Shown here: one piece after another, positions 1-6,892 of the stretch | Layout: each line of letters begins with the position of its first letter | How positions within the stretch are numbered: the stretch's first letter is position 1 | Origin: Burkholderiaceae bacterium | Lineage (GTDB): Bacteria; Pseudomonadota; Gammaproteobacteria; Burkholderiales; Burkholderiaceae | Length of the DNA stretch: 18,266 nucleotides | Reading direction: 5' to 3' | Assembly: GCA_022701845.1 (NCBI GenBank) | Contig: JAKONS010000083.1 | Coordinates: 1 to 18,266, forward strand | The notes under the pieces: generated by a model | What the model was told of the DNA's origin: nothing | Seen by the model: only the letters and a program-made list of their open reading frames with translations | The model's database searches: none | Translations under genes and position numbers: made by a program

Positions 1-1224
1 CGCGAAATCGGCCACTCGCACGCAGGCCAGTACCGGGCCGAAGATTTCCTCGCGGTAGATGCGCATCGACGGCGTCACCCGGTCGAACAGCGTGCCGCCG
101 GTGAAGAAGCCGCCCTCGTGGCCGGCCACGGTGAGGTCGCGCCCGTCCACCACCAGTTCGGCGCCCTCCTCCACCCCCACGGCTATGTAGCCCTCGATGC
201 GCTCCAGCGCCTGCCGGGTGACGATCGGGCCCATCTCGGCGTCGAGCTCCATGCCGTTCTTCACGATCAGCGCGCGGGCACGTTCGGCCAGGCGCGGCAC
301 GATCCTGTCGGCCACGTCGCCCACCAGCACCGCCACCGATATCGCCATGCAGCGCTCGCCGGCCGAACCGTAGCCGGCGCCCACCAGCGCGTCGATCGCC
401 TGGTCGATGTCGGCATCGGGCATCACCACCATGTGGTTCTTGGCGCCGCCCAGCGCCTGCACCCGCTTGCCGTGGCGTGCGCCGGTCTCGTAGATGTAGT
501 TGGCGATCGGCGTCGAGCCGACGAAGCTGATCGCCCGCACGTCCGGATGCTCCAGCAGCGTGTCGACCGCCAGCTTGTCGCCCTGCACCACGTTGAAGAC
601 GCCGTCGGGCAGGCCGGCCTGCTGCAGCAGCCGCGCCAGCAACAGCGAGGCCGAGGGATCGCGCTCGCTCGGTTTCAGGATGAAGCAGTTGCCCGCGGCC
701 AGCGCCACCGGGAACATCCAGCAGGGCACCATCACCGGAAAGTTGAACGGCGTGATGCCGGCCACCACGCCCAGCGGCTGGCGCAGGGTCCAGTTGTCGA
801 TGCCGGTCGACACCTGGTCGGTGAAGTCGCCCTTCAACAACTGCGGAATGCCGCAGGCGAACTCGATGATGTCGATGCCGCGCGAGACCTCGCCCTGGGC
901 ATCGGTGAACACCTTGCCGTGCTCGGCGGTGATGATCGCGGCGAGCTCGTCCTTGTGCTGGTTGACCAGTTCCAGGAATTTCAGCAGCACCCGGGCGCGG
1001 CGGATCGGCGGCGTATCGGCCCAGGCCGGGAAGGCCCGGGCGGCGCTGGCGATCGCCGCCTCGACGTCGGCCTTTTCCGCCAGCCGCACCCGCCGCGCCT
1101 CGGTGCCGTGGGCCGGGTTGAACACCGCCTGGCTGCGCTCGCCGGTGCCGGCGGTGGGCCGGCCGTCGATGAAGTGGACGATGTCGGCGGTATCGGTGAA
1201 GGCGGCGGTCGGGTTGGCGGTCAT
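1..1224 (-). CDS. mmsA: Methylmalonate-semialdehyde dehydrogenase (CoA-acylating), 3' end outside window
   Basis: It oxidises methylmalonate semialdehyde (and malonate semialdehyde) to propionyl-CoA or acetyl-CoA with NAD and CoA, in valine, thymine and inositol breakdown in the cytoplasm. Reading leftward from the ATG at 1224, 408 codons stay open to the window edge; family members have about 500, so the C-terminal fifth is missing. Visible marks are the ITPFNFP segment (residues 157-163), the KPSE cofactor-binding segment (184-187), the FVGST loop (234-238) and the active-site GERCM with Cys292. The segment LGGAKNH (258-264) stands where ordinary aldehyde dehydrogenases carry the general-base Glu of ELGG, which is characteristic of this CoA-dependent family. 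The Shine-Dalgarno sequence before the ATG is weak (GAGAGA). It points the same way as pyrE but is separated from it by 134 bp. Partner genes such as a hydroxyisobutyrate dehydrogenase would lie outside the window. Confidence 0.95.
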   Translation of the reverse strand, partial: MTANPTAAFTDTADIVHFIDGRPTAGTGERSQAVFNPAHGTEARRVRLAEKADVEAAIASAARAFPAWADTPPIRRARVLLKFLELVNQHKDELAAIITAEHGKVFTDAQGEVSRGIDIIEFACGIPQLLKGDFTDQVSTGIDNWTLRQPLGVVAGITPFNFPVMVPCWMFPVALAAGNCFILKPSERDPSASLLLARLLQQAGLPDGVFNVVQGDKLAVDTLLEHPDVRAISFVGSTPIANYIYETGARHGKRVQALGGAKNHMVVMPDADIDQAIDALVGAGYGSAGERCMAISVAVLVGDVADRIVPRLAERARALIVKNGMELDAEMGPIVTRQALERIEGYIAVGVEEGAELVVDGRDLTVAGHEGGFFTGGTLFDRVTPSMRIYREEIFGPVLACVRVADFA

Positions 1225-1358
1225 GGCGGTGTCTCTCTCGTGTTGTCGATCGAAGCCTGCAAGTCTAGGAAGCGCCCGACCCGCTGCATAGGACTTTCGC
1301 CGCCGGGTTTCCGGCCGGCGCCCGGTGCCGATCGACTACGCGGCGAACACGGTGGCGT

Positions 1359-2063
1359 TCAGGCGCCTACGCCGTAGCGTTCGCGGTAGGCCATCACCCG
1401 CGGATGGTGGGTGGCCACCTCGGCGTCGCCGTGGCTGGCGAGATAGTCCAGCAGGTCGTCCAGCCGGGCGATGGTGCAGACCTGCATGCCGAGCCGGTCG
1501 CGCACGTACTGCACCGCGCTGTAGTCGACATCCAGCCCGTTCTCGGTGGCTTTCTCCTGGCGGTCCAGCGAGATGCCCATGGCGTGCGGGATCGCGCCGG
1601 CCGCCTGGATCAGCGCGATCGACTCGCGTGCCGCGGTGCCGGCCGACATCACGTCATCGATGATCAGCACCCGCCCGGCCAGCGGCGCGCCCACCAGGCT
1701 GCCGCCCTCGCCGTGGTCCTTGACCTCCTTGCGGTTGTAGGCGAAGGGCACGTTGCGGCCACGCCGCGCCAGCTCGATCGATACCGCCGCGGCCAGCGGA
1801 ATGCCCTTGTACGCGGGGCCGAAGATCATGTCGAAGGCGATGCCGCTGTCGAGCAGGGCGCCTGCATAGAATCCGGCCAGCCGGCCCAGCTTGGCACCAT
1901 CGTCGAACAGACCGGCATTGAAGAAATACGGCGACAGGCGCCCGGCCTTGGTCTTGAATTCACCGAAACGCAGCACGCCCGACTCGATGCAGAACTGCAC
2001 GAACTCCTGGGCCAGCGGCCCCGCCACCGACGCGCCTGGGGCGCTGCTGCCATCGACCACCAT
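1359..2063 (-). CDS. pyrE: Orotate phosphoribosyltransferase
   Basis: It transfers ribose phosphate from PRPP to orotate, giving OMP, in de novo pyrimidine synthesis in the cytoplasm. The 234-residue protein shows the family's landmarks in order: KFGEF-like RFGEFKTKAGR (residues 32-42), SPYFFNAGLF (44-53), FGPAYKGIPL (81-90), the flexible catalytic loop NRKEVKDHGEGG (110-121), and the PRPP-binding motif RVLIIDDVMSAGTA (131-144). It is about 20 residues longer than E. coli PyrE, mostly at the N-terminus. The ATG at 2063 is preferred because AAGGA lies about nine bases upstream of it (2073-2077 on the complementary strand) and there is no other Met before residue 79. The start codon is only 12 bp from that of the divergent exonuclease III gene, so its promoter must lie inside that gene. 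Confidence 0.97.
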   Translation of the reverse strand: MVVDGSSAPGASVAGPLAQEFVQFCIESGVLRFGEFKTKAGRLSPYFFNAGLFDDGAKLGRLAGFYAGALLDSGIAFDMIFGPAYKGIPLAAAVSIELARRGRNVPFAYNRKEVKDHGEGGSLVGAPLAGRVLIIDDVMSAGTAARESIALIQAAGAIPHAMGISLDRQEKATENGLDVDYSAVQYVRDRLGMQVCTIARLDDLLDYLASHGDAEVATHHPRVMAYRERYGVGA

Positions 2064-2075
2064 GGGAAGATTTCC
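2064..2075. promoter_or_regulatory. Shared ribosome-binding region of divergent pyrE and exonuclease III genes
   Basis: The entire spacer between the two divergent start codons is 12 bp. It holds the near-palindrome GGAAGATTTCC (2065-2075). Read rightward, GGGAAGA precedes the TTG at 2076 by five bases. Read leftward, AAGGAAAT (overlapping the TTG itself) precedes the ATG at 2063. Each gene's ribosome-binding site is thus supplied by the same inverted repeat. This decides both start choices. No promoter fits in the spacer. Confidence 0.6.
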
Positions 2076-2879
2076 TTGTTCAAATTGACGAGCCTGAACC
2101 TCAACGGCATCCGTTCGGCCACCAGCAAAGGGGTGGAAGCCTGGATCGCGGCAAATGCGCCGGATTGTATTTGCGTGCAGGAGGTGAAAGCCCAGGCCGC
2201 CGACATCGCCGGCCGCTTCGAGCACCTCGCCGGACTGCGCGGCCACTTCCATTTCGCGGAGAAGAAGGGCTACTCCGGCGTCGGCATCTACACCCGGCAC
2301 GAGCCGAGCGAGGTGGTCGTCGGCTACGGCTCGCCCGAGTTCGACGCCGAGGGCCGCTTCGTCGAACTGCGCTTCGACACGCCGGCGCGCAAGCTGTCGA
2401 TCGTGAGCTGCTACTTTCCCAGCGGCTCCTCCGGCGAGCTGCGGCAGATGGCGAAATACCGCTTCCTCGAAGAGCTGCACCCGATCCTGATGAAGCTCAA
2501 GGCCGAGCGGCAGTTCATCCTGTGCGGCGACGTCAACATCGCCCACCAGGAAGCCGACCTGAAGAACTTCAAGGGCAACCGCAAGAACAGCGGCTTCCTG
2601 CCGGAGGAACGCGCCTGGATGAGCAAGATCCTGCACCTCACCGAAGACAGCGGCGGGCTGGTCGACGTCTACCGCAGGCTGCACCCGGACACCACCGACG
2701 CGTGCTACACCTGGTGGAGCAACCGGGGCCAGGCGTATGCGAAGAACGTGGGCTGGCGGCTGGACTACCACTTGGCCTCTCCCGCCCTGGCCGAGACGGC
2801 GCGTGCGGCGGCGGTCTACAAGGAAGTGAAATTCAGCGACCACGCACCGCTGACGGTGGACTACGACTTCGAGCTATGA
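2076..2879 (+). CDS. xth: Exodeoxyribonuclease III / AP endonuclease (ExoIII family)
   Basis: It is a DNA-repair enzyme: a 3'-5' exonuclease that also cuts at abasic sites. The 267-residue product has the expected exonuclease-endonuclease-phosphatase fold motifs: LNLNGIRSA at residues 7-15 (Asn10), QEVK with metal-binding Glu36, SCYFPSG with Tyr113, GDVNIAH (151-157; Asp152, Asn154), WRLDYH (228-232, Asp230) and the C-terminal SDHAPL (254-259; Asp255, His256). Length matches the family. The start is taken as TTG at 2076: there is no in-frame ATG nearby, GGGAAGA lies five bases upstream, and the resulting N-terminus (MFKLTSLNLNGIRS) begins where homologues begin. The longer open frame further upstream only runs antisense to pyrE. 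It ends 36 bp before the convergent GntR gene. Confidence 0.95.
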   Translation: MFKLTSLNLNGIRSATSKGVEAWIAANAPDCICVQEVKAQAADIAGRFEHLAGLRGHFHFAEKKGYSGVGIYTRHEPSEVVVGYGSPEFDAEGRFVELRFDTPARKLSIVSCYFPSGSSGELRQMAKYRFLEELHPILMKLKAERQFILCGDVNIAHQEADLKNFKGNRKNSGFLPEERAWMSKILHLTEDSGGLVDVYRRLHPDTTDACYTWWSNRGQAYAKNVGWRLDYHLASPALAETARAAAVYKEVKFSDHAPLTVDYDFEL

Positions 2880-2915
2880 AATCGATCGCGTCGCCCCCTG
2901 GCCCTGCACCCCTCT

Positions 2916-3644
2916 TCAGGCGACGTAGTCGTGGTGCAGCTCTGCGATGCGATCGATGAAACCCTGAATCTGCCGGATGTGCGCTCGCAGCAACTCAGCC
3001 GAGCCGGCACCGTCTCCGGCGATCACGGCCGACGCGATGCGTTCGTGGAGCAGCATCGCTTCCTCGCTCCCCCGCAGTTCGGCATTCGCGATACGGCGCA
3101 GCCGCATCAGCTGGGTGCGGACATGGCTGACGACATCCCAGGCGGAGGGATGACCCGACAAGGTCATGATGGCGCGATGGAAATCCTCGTCCGCCTGCAG
3201 ATTGCTTTCGACGTCCTGGTGCAGCAGAGCCTCGCGCTGCCGATCGACGATGCGCATGAGGGTGCGGCGGCCCGCCTCCGGTGCCGTGGCGGCCTTTTCG
3301 ACCGCTGCGCATTCGAGTGCTTCCCGCACGAACAGCGCATCCTGCAGGACGCTGCGGCGCAAGCGTGAAACGAATGTGCCTTTCTGGGGCTGAATTTCCA
3401 CCAGCCCCTCCGCCATCAACTTGCGAAAGGCTTCGCGTACCGGGGTGCGGCTGACGCCCAGACTCTCGGCGACGTCGATCTCGTTGAGCGCCGTGCCGGG
3501 CGCCAGATGGATGTTGACGATGGCCCGGCGCAGCAAGGCATACACGCGTCCACCGGGCGTTCCGCGCGGGCCTGCATCGTCGGTTTCGTTCAGGCCAGCG
3601 AGGCCCTGGAGGGTGGCAGGTTGAACCTGCCGGGGGCGCGCCAT
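2916..3644 (-). CDS. GntR-family transcriptional regulator, FadR/FCD type
   Basis: This is a DNA-binding regulator that probably responds to a carboxylic-acid effector. It has 242 residues. The winged helix-turn-helix covers about residues 30-95, with the recognition segment VAESLGVSRTPVREAFRKL (58-76). The C-terminal helical FCD domain (about 100-235) keeps the usual metal-binding residues: Asp152 and His156 in ADEDFH, then His200 and His222 in LLRAHI. The ATG at 3644 is kept because no later Met precedes the HTH; AAGGA sits too close to it, and a second AGGA lies further upstream. It lies 69 bp downstream of the Bug gene on the same strand and is probably co-transcribed with it. Its natural target is the palindrome in the divergent promoter region at 4762-4777; this pairing is inferred from gene order and site type. 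Confidence 0.93.
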   Translation of the reverse strand: MARPRQVQPATLQGLAGLNETDDAGPRGTPGGRVYALLRRAIVNIHLAPGTALNEIDVAESLGVSRTPVREAFRKLMAEGLVEIQPQKGTFVSRLRRSVLQDALFVREALECAAVEKAATAPEAGRRTLMRIVDRQREALLHQDVESNLQADEDFHRAIMTLSGHPSAWDVVSHVRTQLMRLRRIANAELRGSEEAMLLHERIASAVIAGDGAGSAELLRAHIRQIQGFIDRIAELHHDYVA

Positions 3645-3713
3645 GTCCTTGCCGGTCCTGTGCCGCGGTGTGCGGATGCCCGGAATTTTAGCTGCGGGGC
3701 ACGACCCTCTGCG

Positions 3714-4739
3714 TCAACGCTCCACTTTGAAATTCTGTTCCTTGACGAGCCTGGCCCAGCGCTGGCGATCCTCTCGTACGAACTGGCGCATGGCGTCGAC
3801 CGTGCTGCCATAGGCCTCGGCGCCCAGCCCGTCGAGCTGCTGCTTGACCTCGGGCAGGGCCAGGATGCGCGTCACCTCGCCGTTGAGCCGCGCGATGACG
3901 TTCGCCGGCGTGCCGGCGGGGGCGAACAGCGCCTGAAATGCGCCGGTGTCGTAGCCGGGCAGGACTTCGCTCAAGGACGGCACGTCCGGATAGGCGGCCA
4001 CGCGCTTGGCTGTGGAGACGGCCAGCAGGCGCAGCTTGCCGCCCTTGACGAAGGCCGAGGTGCTGAACGCGCTGTTGAACATCAGGTCGGCCTGCCCGCC
4101 GATCACGTCGGTGATGGCCTGGGACCCACCCTTGCTGGGGATGTAGGTCCATTGCAGGCCCATGCGCGTGGCGAACAGCAGGCCGGCCATGTGCGGATTG
4201 GTACCGATGCCGCTGCTGGCGTAGTTCAGTGCAGTGGGATGCGCACGGGAATAGTCGATCAGGCCCTTGAGGTTGTGGATCGGCAATCCTGGATTGACCG
4301 TGACCAGATAGGGCGACGAGGTCAGGATCGAGACCGGTGCCAGATCGCGCTCCACGTCGAACGGCAGGTTCGGATAGAGCGAGGGGCCGATCGTCAGAGT
4401 GCCGAGGTCGCTCACCACGAGCGTGTGGCCGTCGGCCGGCGACTTCGCCACGTAGTCGGTGCCGATGGCGCCGCTTGCGCCGACCTTGTTCTCCACGATT
4501 ACCGGCTGGCCCAGGGAGACCTGCAGCTTGCTGGCGATCAGGCGCGCCAGCACGTCGGAGGCGCCGCCCGCGGTGTAGGGAACGATGATGCGGACGGGCT
4601 TCTGCGGATAGGGCGCCTGCGCCAGCGCCAGCGACGGCAGCATCGCCGCGCCGCCCGCACCCGCCATCCAGCCCATCAGCGCGCGACGTGATCGAAGAGG
4701 ACGTTCCGGACGGTACGAAGAACTGTGCGCACGGGTCAT
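3714..4739 (-). CDS. Bug-family tripartite tricarboxylate transporter substrate-binding protein
   Basis: This is a periplasmic solute-binding protein of the Bug (TctC) family, which usually binds carboxylates. It has 341 residues. The N-terminus has a twin-arginine-like stretch (SRRALMGW, Arg18-Arg19), a hydrophobic segment and a probable cleavage site near ALAQA (residues 38-42), so export by Tat or Sec is expected. The mature part starts with YPQKPVRIIVPYTAGGASDVLAR, typical of Bug proteins, and later shows NYASSGIGTNPHM and GGQADLMFNS, also family hallmarks. The ATG at 4739 is chosen over one 90 bases upstream because AGGAGA sits seven bases before it and the signal peptide then begins properly. 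No TctA or TctB membrane subunits are present in the window, so it is an orphan binding protein here. It diverges from the aldolase gene across a 68-bp promoter region. Confidence 0.94.
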   Translation of the reverse strand: MTRAHSSSYRPERPLRSRRALMGWMAGAGGAAMLPSLALAQAPYPQKPVRIIVPYTAGGASDVLARLIASKLQVSLGQPVIVENKVGASGAIGTDYVAKSPADGHTLVVSDLGTLTIGPSLYPNLPFDVERDLAPVSILTSSPYLVTVNPGLPIHNLKGLIDYSRAHPTALNYASSGIGTNPHMAGLLFATRMGLQWTYIPSKGGSQAITDVIGGQADLMFNSAFSTSAFVKGGKLRLLAVSTAKRVAAYPDVPSLSEVLPGYDTGAFQALFAPAGTPANVIARLNGEVTRILALPEVKQQLDGLGAEAYGSTVDAMRQFVREDRQRWARLVKEQNFKVER

Positions 4740-4761
4740 GAGGGGGTCTCCTGTTTGTAAA

Positions 4762-4777
4762 TGAATACTAGTATACA
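4762..4777. promoter_or_regulatory. Candidate GntR operator and divergent promoter between Bug and RraA-type genes
   Basis: The 68-bp region between the divergent genes contains TGAATACTAGTATACA, whose centre ATACTAGTAT (4765-4774) is a perfect palindrome; half-sites are TGAATAC and TGTATAC. This is an AT-rich island in very GC-rich DNA. On the minus strand TGTATACT can serve as a -10 element about 30 bases before the Bug start, and on the plus strand TATACAAT (4773-4780) lies about 30 bases before the aldolase start. FCD-type GntR proteins often bind short palindromes of this kind, so the regulator at 2916-3644 is the likely ligand. Binding here would block both promoters. Confidence 0.6.
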
Positions 4778-4807
4778 ATAACCCCATCGTTTTCAAACCG
4801 GACGTCC

Positions 4808-5557
4808 ATGCCACCGATCGCCACCGCATCCTCCACTTCCTGCGACCTCTCCTACGACGCCGTGGAAGCGTTGCAGCACGTCAGCGTCGCCACCCTCTGC
4901 ACCTGCCTGTTCAAGCGGGGCCTGCGCAACCAGGTGATCCAGAACGTGCTGCCGCTGGGGCGTTCGACCGCCAACATGGTCGGGCCGGCCTTCACGCTGC
5001 GCTACATGCCCGCCCGGGAGGACCTCGACACGATGGAGGTCTTCCGGGATCCGGGCCATCTGCAGCGCCGCGCGGTCGAGGAATGCCCGCCGGGCGCCGT
5101 GCTGGTGATCGACAGCCGCAAGGACGCGCGGGCCGCTTCCGCCGGCGGCATCCTGGTCGGCCGCCTGCAGGCACGCGGCGTGGCGGGCGTGGTGACCGAC
5201 GGCGGCTTCCGCGACGCACCCGACATCGCCCGCATGACCATGCCGACTTACCACACGCGTCCTTCGGCACCTACTAATCTCACGCTGCACCATGCCGTCG
5301 ACATGAACGTGCCGGTCGGCTGCGGCGATGCGCCGGTGTTCCCCGGCGACATCGTCGTGGGCGACGGCGAGGCGGTGGTGGTACTGCCCCGCCACCTGGC
5401 CGAGGAGATCGCCGCCGAAGCGCTCGAGATGACGGTGTTCGAGGACTACGTGCAGGAGCAGGTGCAGAAGGGACGCTCCATCGTCGGCCTCTACCCGGCC
5501 ACCGATGCGCAGGTGCAGGCGGACTACGCGGCGTGGCGCGCCGCGAACCGGCGCTGA
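4808..5557 (+). CDS. RraA-family aldolase / decarboxylase-like protein (HMG aldolase superfamily)
   Basis: The superfamily includes 4-hydroxy-4-methyl-2-oxoglutarate and 4-carboxy-4-hydroxy-2-oxoadipate aldolases, oxaloacetate decarboxylases and the RNase E inhibitor RraA. Among its 249 residues the core motif GGILVGRLQARGVAGVVTDG ends in GFRD with Arg135 and Asp136, the substrate- and metal-binding pair of the aldolases. The C-terminal segment FPGDIVVGDGEAVVVLP matches the family's PGD...D.DGVVVVP block. The ATG at 4808 is the first in frame. The gene leads a rightward run with a hydroxyacid dehydrogenase four bases downstream, which favours a catabolic aldolase over an RNase regulator. Substrate cannot be told from sequence. 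Automated labels such as dimethylmenaquinone methyltransferase for this family should not be believed. Confidence 0.88.
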   Translation: MPPIATASSTSCDLSYDAVEALQHVSVATLCTCLFKRGLRNQVIQNVLPLGRSTANMVGPAFTLRYMPAREDLDTMEVFRDPGHLQRRAVEECPPGAVLVIDSRKDARAASAGGILVGRLQARGVAGVVTDGGFRDAPDIARMTMPTYHTRPSAPTNLTLHHAVDMNVPVGCGDAPVFPGDIVVGDGEAVVVLPRHLAEEIAAEALEMTVFEDYVQEQVQKGRSIVGLYPATDAQVQADYAAWRAANRR

Positions 5558-5561
5558 CATC

Positions 5562-6788
5562 GTGGGCAGGCAGGCACCGGGTTCCACCACCGCCGACGGC
5601 ACCGGCAGGCGTCCACGCCGCCTGCGCCGCATCTTCGCGCTCGACGACCTGGAGCCGGCGGCGCGAGAGCTGCTGCCCGCGCCGATCTTCGGCTACGTCT
5701 CGAGCGGTACCGAGACCAACGCCTCGCTGCGCAACAATCGCGGCGCCTTCGATTGCGTGGAACTGCTGCCGCGGGTGCTGCGCAACGTATCGGCGCGCTC
5801 GCAGGCGTGCAGCCTGCTGGGCCGGCAATACCGCCATCCCTTCGGCATCGCGCCCATGGGGGTCAGCGCCCTCACCGCGTACCGGGGCGATGTGGTGCTG
5901 GCCGAATCGGCCCGCCGCGCAGGCATCCCGATGATCATGAGCGGCGCGTCCCTCATGCGCATGGAGGACGTCGCGCGGGCCGATCCCGACAGCTGGTTCC
6001 AGGCCTATCTCCCGCCCAGCCCGGAGCGCATCGCCGCGCTGGTGGACCGTGCGGAACGAGCGGGTTTCGACACCCTGGTGGTCACGGTGGATTCGGCCGT
6101 ACGCGGCAATCCGGAACATCACCTGCGCGCTGGCTTCACCAGCCCCCTGCAGCCGGACCTCGCGCTGCTGTGGCAGGGCCTGACCCACCCGCGCTGGTCG
6201 ATCGGCACCTTCCTGCGCACCTTGCTGCACAGCGGAATGCCGCACTTCGAGAACAGCGACGCCGCGGCGCGCGTGGCGGTCGTGGCCCGCAACGTCGTGC
6301 GCGAATTCAGCGGCCGGTCGCATCTGGACTGGGCCGACATCGCCCGCATCCGCGACCAGTGGCGGGGACGTTTCGTGCTCAAGGGCATCCTGCATCCTGC
6401 CGACGGGCGCGAGGCGCGGGCCCGCGGCATCGACGGCATCATCGTGTCCAACCACGGCGGCCGGCAACTCGACGGGGCGGTGACGCCGCTGCGCATGATC
6501 GCCGCGATGCGGTCGGCCGTGGGGGATCTGCCCCTGATGGTCGACAGCGGCTTCCGGCGTGGCACCGACGTGCTCAAGGCCATCGCGCTCGGCGCCGACT
6601 TCGTCTTCGTCGGCCGGCCTTTCAACTACGCGGCCGCGCTCGCCGGCCACGCGGGCGTGGCGCATGCGGTCGACATCCTGGCGCGCGAAATCGACTCGAC
6701 GATGGGCCTGCTGGGCATCAACACCCTCGACGAACTCGGCCCGGACCAGCTCGTCGCGTCGCCGGAATTTTCGCTCCGACCACGCTAG
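5562..6788 (+). CDS. FMN-dependent alpha-hydroxy-acid dehydrogenase/oxidase
   Basis: It oxidises a 2-hydroxy acid to the 2-oxo acid with FMN; relatives are lactate dehydrogenase LldD, mandelate dehydrogenase and glycolate oxidase. The 408-residue TIM-barrel protein has Tyr45 in the FGYVSSGTE segment, PMGVSALTAYRGD (98-110), QAY with Tyr149, TVDSAVRGNPEHHLRAGF (175-192), Lys274, the active-site SNHGGRQLDG with His298 and Arg301, and the FMN phosphate-binding DSGFRRG and GRPF segments (328-334, 351-354). All catalytic residues are present. The start is uncertain: GTG at 5562 follows the aldolase stop by four bases and fits the family N-terminus, whereas ATG at 5505 would overlap the aldolase gene by 53 bases; neither has a strong ribosome-binding site. 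The two genes are surely co-transcribed. The usual LldD sequence GRRERD is altered to RGNPEHH, so the substrate may not be lactate. Confidence 0.93.
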   Translation: MGRQAPGSTTADGTGRRPRRLRRIFALDDLEPAARELLPAPIFGYVSSGTETNASLRNNRGAFDCVELLPRVLRNVSARSQACSLLGRQYRHPFGIAPMGVSALTAYRGDVVLAESARRAGIPMIMSGASLMRMEDVARADPDSWFQAYLPPSPERIAALVDRAERAGFDTLVVTVDSAVRGNPEHHLRAGFTSPLQPDLALLWQGLTHPRWSIGTFLRTLLHSGMPHFENSDAAARVAVVARNVVREFSGRSHLDWADIARIRDQWRGRFVLKGILHPADGREARARGIDGIIVSNHGGRQLDGAVTPLRMIAAMRSAVGDLPLMVDSGFRRGTDVLKAIALGADFVFVGRPFNYAAALAGHAGVAHAVDILAREIDSTMGLLGINTLDELGPDQLVASPEFSLRPR

Positions 6789-6793
6789 GCGGG

Positions 6794-6811
6794 CCGGTCG
6801 CAACGGACCGG
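6794..6811. repeat. Short inverted repeat between hydroxyacid and aldehyde dehydrogenase genes
   Basis: CCGGTC (6794-6799) and GACCGG (6806-6811) form a perfect six-base stem with a six-base loop, just after the hydroxyacid dehydrogenase stop. No T tract follows, so it is not a convincing terminator; it might stabilise or process the message. The rest of the 104-bp gap (6789-6892) shows no recognisable promoter or ribosome-binding site. Confidence 0.35.
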
Positions 6812-6892
6812 GATGAACGGGATGACCTGCACGCCCGCCGCGGCCGGCCGCCCCGCACGGTCCGACCACGCTTACCAACGTACCAACCACCC

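Noticed and set aside
1225..1358. Search for a promoter or small RNA between pyrE and mmsA
   Set aside because: No convincing -35/-10 pair, hairpin with T tract or conserved element is visible in the 134 bp.
118..1377. Long open frame on the plus strand opposite the mmsA gene
   Set aside because: The translated sequence is His/Arg/Ala/Gly-rich and low in complexity, as expected antisense to a GC-rich gene; the minus strand encodes a clear dehydrogenase.
2889..2925. CGTCGCC and GGCGACG arms between exonuclease III and the first GntR gene
   Set aside because: The loop would be 23 bases, one arm lies in the GntR coding end, and there is no T tract, so it is not a supportable terminator.
5753..6892. 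Upstream extension of the aldehyde dehydrogenase frame to 878 residues
   Set aside because: The first 380 codons are out of frame with the hydroxyacid dehydrogenase and read as Arg/Pro/Ala noise; homology begins at the ATG at 6893.
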